NCBI RefSeq assembly: GCF_020010925.1
Contig: NZ_JAGJBZ010000001.1
Coordinates: 2,604,001-2,668,000, forward strand
Direction of reading: 5' to 3'
From: Streptomyces griseiscabiei
GTDB lineage: Bacteria; Actinomycetota; Actinomycetes; Streptomycetales; Streptomycetaceae
Length of the DNA: 64,000 bases
Below, in pieces: positions 8,341-17,086 of this stretch; within the stretch, counting starts at the first letter, position 1; every line of letters begins with the position of its first letter. The translations under genes were made by a program, and so were the position numbers. The notes below the pieces were generated by a model. It did no database searches. It saw nothing but the letters and a program-made list of their open reading frames with translations, and was not told where the DNA came from.

Positions 8341-9320
8341 ATGACAAGCAAATTCCTGATGAGCGGCCGCCTGGAACTCACCGCAGCGGGCGCCCCGGTG
8401 ACGCCGCTTCATGTCGTTCCGCTCGACGGCATGGACTGGGACGACCCCTTGCTCCCGCCTCGCGTAGCTCCTGCTCCGCTGCTCGTGGGCGTTGCCACCG
8501 CGCCGCTCCCACCCGAAGCGGTGCCGGTCGTCGAGCAGCTCACGGTCACCCTCGGCGGCGGACTCGCCCCGTACTGCGCGGGGACTGCTTCGGATGTCGA
8601 CGCCGTCCGTGCCACGGTCGCCGGCGCTCCGTAGGCTGCGCTGACGCTGGACGAAACGCTCCGAGCGACGCCCAAGGCGACGGTCGCCGAAGGACTGCTC
8701 ATCGAGTCCCTCTCATACTCGATACTGCTCGGCGCCAGGGAGTTCGCGGCTTGGCGATCGCGCTCCAAGCCGCGCCCCACGGCGGCCTGTGCGGATCCGG
8801 TGCTCCTCGACCGGGACGACGGCACGCTACGGATCACTCTCAACAAGCCCAAACGGCATAACGCGTTCGGCCACGCCGTGCGCGACGGGCTGCTCGAAGG
8901 GCTGGAGTTAGCGCTCCTCGATCGAAGCGTGGAACACGTTGTGGTGAGTGGCGCAGGCCCGTCGTTCTGCAGCGGTGGCGACCTGGACGAATTCGGCACG
9001 GCGCCGGACATGGCGACCGCTCACCTCCTCAGGCTGCACCGCTCCGCCGCGCGTCATGTCGCCGCTCTCGGCGACCGAATCCGCTTCGAGGTGCACGGTG
9101 CCCGCGTCGGCGCGGGCGTCGAAGTACCGTCCTTCGCACCCCGCGTGACGGCGGCAGACGACGCGTACTTTCGGTTGCCCGAGCTGGAGATGGGCCTGAT
9201 CCCGGGAGCCGGGGGCACGGTTGGCGTCACACGCAGGATCGGGCGGTGGCGGACGGCGTATCTCGCGTTGACCGGGCACGCCATCGATGCGACGCCGGCG
9301 CTGGACTGGGGACTGGGGGA
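8341..9320 (+). pseudogene. Enoyl-CoA hydratase/isomerase family gene with an internal TAG and lost 3' end
   Basis: From ATG 8341 one frame runs through a single TAG (8632-8634) to ~9318. After the stop come the crotonase features: LRITLNKPKRHNAFG, the oxyanion-hole segment GPSFCSGGDLDEF, a second oxyanion region with FRLPELEMGLIPGAGGTVGV, and ALDWGL. The ~140-residue extension before the crotonase core is seen in some actinobacterial relatives. The last ~40 residues are replaced by the start of an amidohydrolase gene. Activity would need suppression of the TAG and a repaired C-terminus, so I treat it as dead. Confidence 0.65.
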
Positions 9321-9325
9321 CGCAC

Positions 9326-9890
9326 GTGCCGAGAGAGGGGATCCGCACCGGCGGAGCATGGAGGAACTCCCGTGCCGACACGGTCTTCCGCGACGTCGAG
9401 GTCGACGGCCGAAGGGTTGACGTCCACGTACGCGGTGCGACCGTCGTGGCGGTCGGTTATATCACCCCCGTCGCAGGGGCAGAGGTGGTCGAGGGTCATG
9501 GCGACGCTCTGCTGCCCGGGCTGCACGACCACCATCTGCATCTCCTCGCGATGGCGGCCGCCGCGTCCTCCGTCGACTGCGGTGTCCACGCGGGCGACCC
9601 TGACGGGCTGGCCGCCGCGCTGCGCTCGGCCCCCGGCACCTGGGTGCGCGCCGTCGGCTACCACGAGCGCACAGCGGGCCACCTCGACCGGCAGGGTGCT
9701 CGACGCATGGGTGCCCGACCGGCCGTGCGTGTCCAGCACCGCAGCGGGGCCCTGTGGATTCTCAACTCCCCTGCGCTGGCTCTCGTCCACCACATCCTGG
9801 ACCACTCACCCGAAGTGGAACGCGATGCCGTCGGCCGCCCCACGGGCCGACTGTGACGCTACGACGGCCCTGTTCTCGTATAGCTACGGC
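9326..9890 (+). pseudogene. N-terminal fragment of a YtcJ-like amidohydrolase
   Basis: From GTG 9326 the frame shows the beta-sandwich start (DTVFRDVEVDGRRVDVHVRG) and the metal motif DALLPGLHDHHLHLLAMA (HxH at the first metal site), then ALWILNSPALALV and a TGA where a Trp codon would be expected (GRPTGRL-stop-RYDGP). In the HLDR..ARPAV stretch near 9690-9725 a one-base insertion appears to be compensated by a one-base loss. Only ~175 of ~530 residues remain. The gene stops where the XRE gene begins on the other strand. Confidence 0.6.
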
Positions 9891-10609
9891 GAGGGGGCAA
9901 GTAGCTCAGTGTGATTTCAGGGCCTCTGCACGGAAGATTTCAAGTCCAGTGAGACGGTCGTACACCGGAGGGCCGGCGGCTTCTTGCATCCGCTTGGCTG
10001 CACTCCGCGCGTGCTTGATCCGGTCCTTCGCTTCAGCCTTGCGACCACCGCGCGCGGCAGAGACAGCAGCGCGCAGTTGCAATGTCCCCCAGGCCCGAAC
10101 AGCCAGCGGGTCACCGCGGTCGTACTCTCGCTGCACGCTGCGAATCGCCTTGTCGGACAGGGCAACAGAGTCGTCCCAGTCTGCCGTTGCCCACATGTCC
10201 CACACGCGCATCCAGTCGGCGACGGCAGGCATCACCGGGTCGCCCGACAGCCGCGCAGACCAAGCAGCTCGTTCGCATGCCATGGCCACCAGCTCCGGGT
10301 GTCCAAGCGCGTGCGCGGCAGTGTGGGCGAACTTGCAGCACACCGCGTAGATGGCATACGCCTCTTCCTGCTCATGGCCCGTGGCGACTTCGGCCAGGGC
10401 GCGCGCCTCACGGAACAGGTCGGGGAGCACCTGCACGATCGCCACGTTCGCGGCAGCGTCGCGGAGGCGATGCAGGCGGGTGGTTTCCTGCCACAGCTGA
10501 CCGGCTGTACGGGGCGTTCCGTCGAAGACGGGAGCGAGGTCGTAGCGGCGCAGCTCGCGCATGATCGCGGCGGCAGACTGAGGTTCCCCCGTCATGCGGG
10601 AGCCGCTGA

Positions 10610-11527
10610 TCAGCTGGTCAGCAGGGGTTGACGGGTGTTCAGATTCGTTGGTTCGGCCGTCGCCTGCTCGGCGTAGTACTTCTCCTCGAACTCGATCGGG
10701 CTGAGGAAGCCGAGCCGTTCCTGGATGCGGCGGGAGTTATAGAAGCCGTCGATGTACTCGAAGAGCGCGAGATTCGCCTCGGCCCTCGTGGTGAAGGTGC
10801 GGCCACGGAGGCCCTCGGTTTTGATGAGCATCCAGAGGTTCTCCGCGAGGGCGTTGTCGTACGAGTCCCCGACGGAGCCCATGGACGCCTCAACTCCCGC
10901 CCGCATCAGCCGGGTTGTGAGCTTGATGGACGTGTACTGACAGCCGTGGTCGGCGTGGTGGATGAGCTTGCCCGGCTCGACCTCGCGGGACGCGAGCGCG
11001 TACTCCAGCGTGGTCAGGACCAGGTCGGCGTCCGCGCGGGCGGAGGTCTCCCACGCGACCACCCGCCGGGAGAATGCGTCCCGGATCGCGGAGAGCCACA
11101 ACGGTCCCTCGCCGGTGGAGACCATCGTGAGGTCGGTGACCCACAACCGGTTCGGCGCCGGTGCGGTGAAGTCCCGGTTGACCAGGTCCGGGGCGAGGCT
11201 GGCCTTGGGATCGCGGCGCGTGAAGCCCTTCCGCCGCGGGCTGATCCCCGCGATGTCGGCCTCGCGCATCAGGCGCTCGACCCGCTTGCGGCCCACGCGT
11301 GTGCCCTCGCGTCTGAGGACGGCGTGCACGCGCGGCGATCCGTAATTGCCGCCGGACTCCGCGTGGATCTCCTTGATCCGCTCGGCCAGTTCGACGTCGC
11401 GGCGTCGCCGTTCGCACGGTTCCTTCTCCGCGCGGCGCCAGCGGTAGTAGGTGGAGGAGGGGATGTGCAGTTCCCGCAGGACGCACTCGACTCCCAGGCG
11501 GGGATGCTCGTCAACGAGCGCCGTCAC
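10610..11527 (-). CDS. IS3-family transposase OrfB (DDE catalytic domain)
   Basis: The 305-aa frame starts with HTH_21-type sequence (STYYRWRRAEKEPCERRRRD), then HAESGGNYGSPRVHAVLRRE, and continues into the rve integrase fold. The catalytic acids are visible as WVTDLTMV (first D), HHADHGCQYTS (second D) and ALAENLWMLIKTE (E). It overlaps orfA in the -1 frame and is most likely made as an OrfAB fusion of ~407 aa through the slippery site at 11557-11563. Internal initiation at 11527 would give OrfB alone. Confidence 0.92.
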   Translation of the reverse strand: MTALVDEHPRLGVECVLRELHIPSSTYYRWRRAEKEPCERRRRDVELAERIKEIHAESGGNYGSPRVHAVLRREGTRVGRKRVERLMREADIAGISPRRKGFTRRDPKASLAPDLVNRDFTAPAPNRLWVTDLTMVSTGEGPLWLSAIRDAFSRRVVAWETSARADADLVLTTLEYALASREVEPGKLIHHADHGCQYTSIKLTTRLMRAGVEASMGSVGDSYDNALAENLWMLIKTEGLRGRTFTTRAEANLALFEYIDGFYNSRRIQERLGFLSPIEFEEKYYAEQATAEPTNLNTRQPLLTS

Positions 11528-11832
11528 CTGGGCCGGGTCGGGTCGAGTTGCGCCGCGAAAAAAGCCGAGGCCGTCCGCAGGACGTCGTTGGCCCGCTTGA
11601 GCTGGGCGTTCTCCTTGCGCAGGGCCGCGAGCTCGGCGCGTTCGTCGGTGGTGAGACGGTCGTCGCGTTCGCCGGCGTCCGCCTCGGCCTGGCGGATCCA
11701 GCCGCGCAGGGCCTCGGGGTGCACGCCGAGGTCGACGGCCAGCTTCTTGATCTGCGGCTTCGGCTCGGTGGTGCGGTACATCCGTACCGCACGCTCACGC
11801 AACTCGAGCGAGTATTTCCGGGGTGCAGCCAT
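11524..11832 (-). CDS. IS3-family transposase OrfA (HTH domain)
   Basis: From ATG 11832 (MAAPRKYSLELRERAVRMYR) the ~102-aa protein has a helix-turn-helix (KLAVDLGVHPEALRGWIRQA) followed by a leucine-zipper-like helix (ERAELAALRKENAQLKRAND) used for multimerisation. It is the DNA-end-binding subunit. A start at 11886 is possible in the same frame but would begin outside the usual family length. Confidence 0.88.
   Translation of the reverse strand: MAAPRKYSLELRERAVRMYRTTEPKPQIKKLAVDLGVHPEALRGWIRQAEADAGERDDRLTTDERAELAALRKENAQLKRANDVLRTASAFFAAQLDPTRPR
11557..11563 (-). other. Programmed -1 frameshift site T TTT TTC
   Basis: In the orfA frame the codons read GCT TTT TTC, giving the canonical X XXY YYZ heptamer T TTT TTC. 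The orfB frame is exactly -1 relative to orfA and has no stop between this site and its own start, so slippage here yields OrfAB. IS3 elements generally use this mechanism; the specific heptamer is read directly from the sequence. Confidence 0.75.
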
Positions 11833-12155
11833 GGTCACAGGTCCTCTCATGAGTCCCATCTGACCCGCTGTCAACTTCCTCCGCATCTCGGGGGAACCTC
11901 AGACACCTGCCACTGGTTCTCGGCCGGTGCGGTGTTGTTGTACGGACGCCCGATCAGGTCGTTCGGGTGTACATGCAGTTCCGAGGCGAGCAGGTTGAGC
12001 AGGCCGACGCGGTCGAGTTCGATGTGGCCGCGTTCCATCTTGGACACCCAACCCTGTGTTTTGCCCAGGGCGGCAGCGAGGTCGGCTTGCGTCATGCCAA
12101 GGCGGAGCCGTGCGCGACGTGCGCGACGGCCGATCTCTTCGGCTTCTTCCAGCAT

Positions 12156-12610
12156 CAGCGCGCCCCCCTGGGGGTGAGGCGCCAGCGTTCGAGAGGGCGG
12201 CGAGGCATCGTGCTCCATCCATCAGGGCTTGTCCCCTTGACGGTACCGAGGTCGCTGGGCCGAGTGTGGAGTGCCCAGGGCAGGAGGTGACTACTTGTGG
12301 TGCCTGGGTCAGTCCAGCCCCGACGAACCGGCGGCTGGCTGCCATGGCTCCAGCCCAGCCTGCCGGGCTGCACTCAACAGTTCCCTACGTTGTCTGCGGG
12401 ACAGGGCGAGCCCTTCGTATGGTTCTTCCACCCAGGGGCGTCGGGCGTGGCTTTCAAAGTTCTGCCGCTTGGGGCAACCAGCGATTGGCCACCCGACGCC
12501 CCACGACGACTCGGCTGCCAATTAGGAATTGCGAATGATCGCTCCGTAGGGAATCGACAGCGAGGTCGTCCGTCGGGAGGCACCGAGCACACCCACCGCA
12601 CGGAGGCACC
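12156..12610. other. Gene-free stretch; contains the left noncoding end of the IS110 element
   Basis: I see no protein-coding gene here. The right part (roughly 12,400-12,610) precedes an IS110 transposase. In IS110-group elements the 5' noncoding end encodes the bridge RNA that directs target choice, so a structured RNA is expected; no fold was computed. CAATTAGGAATTG at 12519-12531 is a short inverted repeat and could lie near the element's left boundary. The part next to 12155 should hold the promoter of the split XRE gene. Confidence 0.35.
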
Positions 12611-13801
12611 ATGGCCGCGATCTGGGCCGGCATCGACGCAGGCAAAACCCACCACCACTGCGTCGCGATCAACGAGAGCGGCCACCGGCTGCTGTCCCGG
12701 CGCGTCGCCAATGACGAGCCCGAACTCCTAGAACTCCTCACCGACGTCCTAGCCCTTGGCGACGAGGTGACCTGGGGCATCGACCTGGCCGACGGCGGAG
12801 CCGCCCTGGCCATCACAGTCCTCTTCAACCACGACCAGCAGGTCCACTACATCTCCGGCCGCGCCATCCACCGCGCCTCCGAGAGCTACCGCGGCGAAGG
12901 CAAGACCGACGCCAAGGACGCCGCCGTCATCGCCGACCAGGTCCGCATCCGCCGCGACCTGAACCCCTTACGCACCGGCGACGAGACCGTCACCGACCTC
13001 AAGATCCTCACAGGTCGCCGTATAGACCTGGTCGCCGACCGCACCCGCATCGTCAACCGGCTCCGGGCCCAGCTGCCCGGCATCTTCCCCGGCCTGGAAC
13101 GGGTCCTGGACCTCACCAACAAGGGCCCGCTGACCCTGCTGACCGGCTACCAGACCCCCGCGGCCATCCGCAGACTTGGCGCCAAGCGCCTGGAGACCTG
13201 GCTGCGGAACCGCAAGGTCCTCCGAGCCGACCAGCTCGCCGAGGCCGCGGTCGAAGCCGCCGAACGCCAGCACACCAGCCTGCCCGGCGAGAAGCTGACC
13301 GCCCAGATGGTGCACACCCTGGCGAAGGAGGTGATGGCCCTCAACGAGCAGGTCGCCGAGCTCGGAAAGCTCATCGAGGCCCGATTTCGCGATCACCGAC
13401 ACTTCGAGGTGATCACCAGCATGCCCGGCCTCGGCATCATCCTCGGTGCCGAGTTCCTGGCCGCCACCGGCGGTGACATGGCCGTCTTCGGAACCCCCGA
13501 CCGCCTCGCCGCCTTCGGCGGCGTCGCCCCGGTCCCGCGCGACTCCGGCAAGATCAGCGGCAACCTGCGGCGCCCGCAACGCTACAACCGCCGGCTCCAG
13601 CGCGTGCTCTACACCTCCGCGCTGATCAGCATTCGGCGGTCCGAGGCATCCCGGCGGTTCTACGACCGCAAACGCGCCGAGGGCAAGCGCCATACCCAGG
13701 CCGTCCTTGCCCTCGCACGCCGCCGCGTCAACGTCCTCTGGGCCCTCCTCCGCGACGGACGGCGCTACGAGCCCGCTCCGCCGACAAGGGCTGCCGCATA
13801 G
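12611..13801 (+). CDS. IS110-family transposase (DEDD recombinase)
   Basis: The 396-aa protein has the N-terminal RuvC-like DEDD domain (AIWAGIDAGKTHHHCVAINE with the first Asp at residue 8; TDAKDAAVIADQVR) and the C-terminal Transposase_20 domain (ITSMPGLGIILGAEFLAATG, DRLAAFGGVAPVPRDSGK, NRRLQRVLYTSALISIRR) with the conserved Ser in the latter. Length and order are normal and no break is seen. These enzymes recombine a circular intermediate without flanking duplications, guided by an RNA from the element end. The 3' end must lie within 48 bp because the next gene stops at 13850. ATG 12611 follows GGAGGCACC. Confidence 0.93.
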   Translation: MAAIWAGIDAGKTHHHCVAINESGHRLLSRRVANDEPELLELLTDVLALGDEVTWGIDLADGGAALAITVLFNHDQQVHYISGRAIHRASESYRGEGKTDAKDAAVIADQVRIRRDLNPLRTGDETVTDLKILTGRRIDLVADRTRIVNRLRAQLPGIFPGLERVLDLTNKGPLTLLTGYQTPAAIRRLGAKRLETWLRNRKVLRADQLAEAAVEAAERQHTSLPGEKLTAQMVHTLAKEVMALNEQVAELGKLIEARFRDHRHFEVITSMPGLGIILGAEFLAATGGDMAVFGTPDRLAAFGGVAPVPRDSGKISGNLRRPQRYNRRLQRVLYTSALISIRRSEASRRFYDRKRAEGKRHTQAVLALARRRVNVLWALLRDGRRYEPAPPTRAAA

Positions 13802-13849
13802 GAAGGGACGCGACACGCTGCGCGCGGCCAATTGGCCTGACCGACCCCG

Positions 13850-14287
13850 TCAGACCAGGCAAAACTCGTTACCTTCCGGGTCTGCCATCACCACGTGATC
13901 CGGCCTGCCCTGCAACTCGTCCTCGCGGACCACGGTCGCGCCCGCAGTGGTCAACCGCTGCACCGCCTCGACCACGCGCGGCCAGCGCACCTCCCACGGG
14001 GTTTCACGGCCGCCACCAACTTGCACGTCGATATGCAGCCGGTTCTTCGCCACCTTCGGCTCCGGCACCTTCAGGAAGGACAAGGTGGGGCCCACGCCAT
14101 CCGGATCTGACAGGTACGCCCCGTCATCCCACTCGTCCTCCGGAACCTCATGATGCGAGAACCACTCCTCCCAGCTCCCGAACCCTGCGGGCGCGGGCTT
14201 CTCCGCGTAGCCCAACGCCAGCGCCCAGAACGCGGCCAGTTTCCCCGGGTACGCACAGTCGATCGTCAAGCTCCACTTGGTCGCCAT
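13850..14287 (-). CDS. VOC-fold (glyoxalase-like) protein
   Basis: This 145-aa protein shows the paired beta-alpha-beta-beta-beta units of the vicinal oxygen chelate superfamily: MATKWSLTIDCAYPGKLAAF, AYLSDPDGVGPTLSFLKVPE, KNRLHIDVQVGG and VVMADPEGNEFCLV at the end. Such small Streptomyces proteins often bind or detoxify small molecules, but the substrate cannot be told. ATG 14287 is preceded by GGGGAGGGC. The IS110 element inserted within 48 bp of its stop without breaking it. Confidence 0.8.
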   Translation of the reverse strand: MATKWSLTIDCAYPGKLAAFWALALGYAEKPAPAGFGSWEEWFSHHEVPEDEWDDGAYLSDPDGVGPTLSFLKVPEPKVAKNRLHIDVQVGGGRETPWEVRWPRVVEAVQRLTTAGATVVREDELQGRPDHVVMADPEGNEFCLV

Positions 14288-14609
14288 GAGCCCTCCCCAG
14301 TCGGATGAACGGACTGTACCCCGCACCTCCGACACCTCCTGCCCGCTACCTCAGGCGTGCGCCACGGCTTGACGAACGGCATTAGGAATCGCCGACCGCA
14401 GCCCCCGTTTTTTGGGGCCCCGGCCACGTGCTGAGATCCAGGGCTTGCCGTCGGCCCTCACTCGTGTCGTGGTTCTGAGCGCGCCAATCCGGCATGACTC
14501 GGTTCGGTGGCAAAAAGACTAAGTTCAATTTCGAAACAATGAAATCCGGAGCTCACCCGAGACACCAGCCGGACTATAGATTTGCCCACCAAGAGCCACG
14601 GAAAGCGAA
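14288..14609. other. Gene-free stretch between VOC gene and secreted-protein terminator
   Basis: No coding region supported. It contains a short G/C-T stretch (CCCCGTTTTTTGGGG near 14405) that could fold, and the base composition falls noticeably toward the right, matching the AT-richer gene that follows. Confidence 0.4.
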
Positions 14610-14638
14610 ACGACCTGCCAACGGAGTCGGCAGGTCGT
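14610..14638 (-). terminator. Hairpin terminator behind the secreted-protein gene
   Basis: ACGACCTGCC and GGCAGGTCGT form a perfect 10-bp stem with a 9-nt loop, 34 bp after the stop at 14672. On the minus strand it is followed by TTCGCTTTCC, a weak T-rich tail, consistent with intrinsic termination. Confidence 0.65.
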
Positions 14639-14671
14639 CACGAAGGATCGAGCTTCTTTAAGGCCAGTCAG

Positions 14672-15193
14672 CTACTTTCTCGTTATCCATATAGCAACCG
14701 ACGACACCTGGTCATTCCACGGCAAATTGGGTATGCCTTGATCGAAATTGAAGCGCTGGGCATTGTTGGAGCTGCTCGCCCTGAACCGTGTTTCGTACTC
14801 TCCGAGCGGCACCTGCCCGCCATTGTCTCGATAAAATTGCTGATGAATCGTGACTGTTTCATTCGGGTGATTGGCGCGCGACATCACACTCCCGAGAATG
14901 CGAAAGGAGGACATGGTGTCGCTCTGGTCGCGGTACAGTTCATGGAGGTCAATTGTCGATACCGTCGGCCCGTCATCGAAATTCACTGACCATCTGCTAC
15001 TCGAGCCACTACCTCCCGCACACTGGTAATTCGTGTCGCAATACCCCACAGCAGTGAAGGTGGAATTGGCGAACGCAGCGGAAGGATTTGCGACCACAAC
15101 GCCCGACGCGGCGAGAATAGTCGCAAGGCTCGTAAGAACGCGACGCTTTGGCGAACTTGATTGAGTCTTTGGCGTCACTCCAGAGGTTCGCAT
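14672..15193 (-). CDS. Small secreted protein of unknown function, AT-rich for this window
   Basis: The 173-aa product starts with a charged N-terminus and a hydrophobic segment ending in an Ala-rich cleavage region (LTSLATILAASGVVVANPSA, AFA-NS), a Sec signal. The mature part begins STFTAVGYCDTNYQC (two Cys, likely one disulfide) and is rich in Ser/Asn/Gln with beta-strand-like stretches (RWSVNFDDGPTVSTIDLHEL, ETVTIHQQFYRDNGG) ending SSVAIWITRK. I recognise no family. ATG 15193 has GGAG 5 nt upstream. Codon use is markedly less GC-biased than neighbours, pointing to recent transfer, and it lies between IS110 and IS256 copies. Confidence 0.7.
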   Translation of the reverse strand: MRTSGVTPKTQSSSPKRRVLTSLATILAASGVVVANPSAAFANSTFTAVGYCDTNYQCAGGSGSSSRWSVNFDDGPTVSTIDLHELYRDQSDTMSSFRILGSVMSRANHPNETVTIHQQFYRDNGGQVPLGEYETRFRASSSNNAQRFNFDQGIPNLPWNDQVSSVAIWITRK

Positions 15194-15537
15194 GAGATCT
15201 CCAAGAGTGCGAATTTTCAGATTCACTACACGTCCTCTCTGCAGGCGAGGTGTTTTAAAAGGCGCTTTCAGGAAGAAGCATACCGGCCCAAGCACTGGTT
15301 GGCCCCCGTTACGTCCGGGGCTTCCGTTCGCGCTCATCTTCGCGCTGTCTCGGCGTGGGCACCTCGACCGAAAGGCCAGAAACCTGCAGACCTTGACCCG
15401 CAGTCTGGCCGAATGGCTGAGGCGATTGGCGATCTGAAGTGCTAGCAGTTCGCTCCCGCCGTGGTTGCGTCCATGGAGATGGTGTACGGGTTCGACCTGA
15501 TCCGGGGGTTTGCTCCGGCGTCGGGATGAGGCCCGCA
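15194..15537. other. Gene-free stretch before the IS256 element
   Basis: Promoter DNA of the secreted-protein gene lies at the left. Short frames here (for example one ending SLAEWLRRLAI near 15435) do not resemble a known family convincingly. No gene is called. Confidence 0.4.
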
Positions 15538-16872
15538 TAGATGAACGGCCACCGGCTGATCTTCGAGGTGTCGAAGCCTCGAAGGAGATCAGCACGATGA
15601 CCGCATCCGACAGTCTGCCCCTGCACGCCCTCGCCGAAGACAACCTCGCCGCGGCGAGTCCCGATCTGCTGCGCGCGATGGTCAAGACGTTCGCTGACGC
15701 GCTCATGTCCGCGGAGGCGGATGCCCTCTGCAATGCTGAATACGGGCAGGTCAGCGAAGAGAGAGTCAACCACCGGAACGGATATCGCCCGCGCGAGTGG
15801 GACACGAGGGCCGGCACCGTCGAACTCGCCATCCCCAAGCTCAGGAGCGGGAGTTACTTCCCGCACTGGCTGCTGGAGCGACGTCGCCGGGCCGAGCAGG
15901 CCCTCATCTCGGTGGTCGCCACCGCCTACCTGCTGGGCGTGTCCACCCGCCGTGTCGAGAAGCTCGCCGAGTCCCTCGGCGTCACCCAGCTGTCGAAGTC
16001 CCAGGTCAGCGCGATGGCGAAGCACCTGGACGAGCAGGTCGCCGCTTCCGCAACCGGCCCCTGGATCAGGGCCCTTACGCGTTCGTCTGGGTGGACGCGC
16101 TGACCCAGAAGGTCCGCGAGGGCGGCCGGATCATCAACGTCCACGCCTTGATCGCGGTCGGCGTCAACGCCGACGGGCACCGCGAGATCCTCGGCATCGA
16201 TGTCGCCACCGCCGAGGACGGCGCCGGCTGGCTGGCCTTCCTGCGCTCGCTGATCGCCCGCGGCCTGTCCGGCGTCCAGCTGGTCATCTCCGACGCGCAC
16301 GCCGGCCTGATCGACGCCATCGGCGCGGTCCTGCCCGGCGCGAGCTGGCAGCGATGCCGCACTCATTACGCCCGCAACCTGCTCAGCCAGGTCCCGAAAT
16401 CGGCCCAGCCCTGGGTGGCCACGCTGCTGCGGACCGTCTTCGAACAACCCGACACCGACGCCGTGAAGGCCCAGATGCAGCACGTCCTGGACGCGCTGGA
16501 GGCCAAGTTTCCCAAGGCCGCAGCCCACTTGGACACCGCCCAGCACGACCTGCTGGCCTTCACCGCCTTCCCACGCGAGATCTGGCGGCAGATCTGGTCG
16601 AACAACCCGCAGGAACGGCTGAACAAGGAGATCCGCCGCCGCACCGACGTGGTCGGCATCTTCCCCGACCGCACCGCCGTCATCCGGCTCGTCGGCGCCG
16701 TGCTGGCCGAACAGAACGACGAGTGGACCGAGGCCCGCCGCTACATGGGACTCGACCTGCTGGCCAAAGCCTGCCTCCACCCGATCGAGTCAGAAACCCA
16801 CGAGACCGACCTGCCCACCGAACTCACCGCATAGCCTCAAAAGGAGATCACCGAGTGGCCGTCAATACACCA
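15538..16872 (+). mobile_element. IS256-family insertion sequence with frameshifted transposase
   Basis: Imperfect inverted ends are visible: AACGGCCACCGGCTGATCT on the left (from ~15545) and, read inward from the right (~16866), GACGGCCACTCGGTGATCT. The outer limits are approximate. The enclosed transposase carries a one-base deletion, so the copy is probably defective on its own but could be mobilised in trans. Confidence 0.7.
15597..16834 (+). pseudogene. IS256 (Mutator) family transposase, one-base deletion
   Basis: From ATG 15597 (GAAGGAGATC upstream) the first frame gives the N-terminal domain (RVNHRNGYRPREWDTRAGTV, ELAIPKLRSGSYFPHWLLER) and reaches HLDEQVAA. There GTCGCCGC-TTCCGC lacks one G (near 16048), and the second frame continues as QGPYAFVWVDALTQKVREGG, with the DDE residues at the first D in VWVDAL, D in VISDAHAGL and E in NNPQERLNKEI. 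Together they give a ~412-aa transposase of normal length. A single indel is the only defect seen. Confidence 0.85.
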
Positions 16873-16879
16873 CTCCAGC

Positions 16880-17040
16880 GGACGTGACCCCCGCCGTGGT
16901 CGCCAGTCAGGGGCATTGCGTGAACGAGATCTGTCTGGGCGCGGCGATGTAGGTCTGGCGTCCGGCTGTCCTGGCGGAAGACGCTGATGGCGAGGTTGCG
17001 CAGGGAGGCCATGGCGCGGGGCAGCTTGCCGATTTCTCAC
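16880..17040 (-). pseudogene. Possible C-terminal scrap of an ISAs1-type transposase
   Basis: The minus strand reads MASLRNLAISVFRQDS, resembling the conserved MAxLRNLAIG helix near the C-terminus of ISAs1-family transposases, then loses the family pattern. Only ~25 residues are recognisable, so the call is weak. It lies directly outside the right end of the IS256 copy. Confidence 0.3.
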
Positions 17041-17086
17041 ACACACCGAGGGACCCTGCTATCCAGGCAGGGCCCCTCGAAGCAGC

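Larger units (their letters stand above)
10579..11901 (-). mobile_element. Apparently complete IS3-family insertion sequence (1,323 bp)
   Basis: Both ends are visible. The left end TGAGGTTCCCCCG and the right end, read inward, TGAGGTTCCCCCG form inverted repeats that stay similar for ~22 bp (about 20 matches) and begin TG/end CA as in IS3. The direct flanks are GAC at 10576-10578 and GAC at 11902-11904, the 3-bp target duplication expected for the family. It carries orfA and orfB with a frameshift signal and all three acidic residues, so it may still be active. Confidence 0.9.
9906..12155 (-). pseudogene. XRE-family regulator split by an IS3-family insertion
   Basis: The N-terminal part (12155 to 11902) is a helix-turn-helix: RLRLGMTQADLAAALGKTQG, then WVSKMERGHIELDRVGLLNL. 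The C-terminal part (10578 to 9906) is a helical, TPR-like domain (IMRELRRYDLAPVFDG, AYAIYAVCCKFAHTAAHALG) typical of Streptomyces XRE regulators with C-terminal effector repeats. Removing 10579-11901 plus one copy of the 3-bp duplication GAC joins the two parts in frame as WQVSAAAIMREL and restores a 307-aa protein, so the insertion looks recent and excision would restore the gene. ATG 12155 has CAGGGGGG upstream. Confidence 0.85.

Noticed and set aside
8113..8634. TAG codons in the acyl-CoA dehydrogenase and enoyl-CoA hydratase frames as possible recoded codons
   Set aside because: No sign of pyrrolysine machinery or a recoding signal, and both genes also lack other parts, so simple inactivation explains them.
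15309..16025. Minus-strand frame overlapping the IS256 element start
   Set aside because: No recognisable domain; it lies opposite the transposase and crosses the element boundary.
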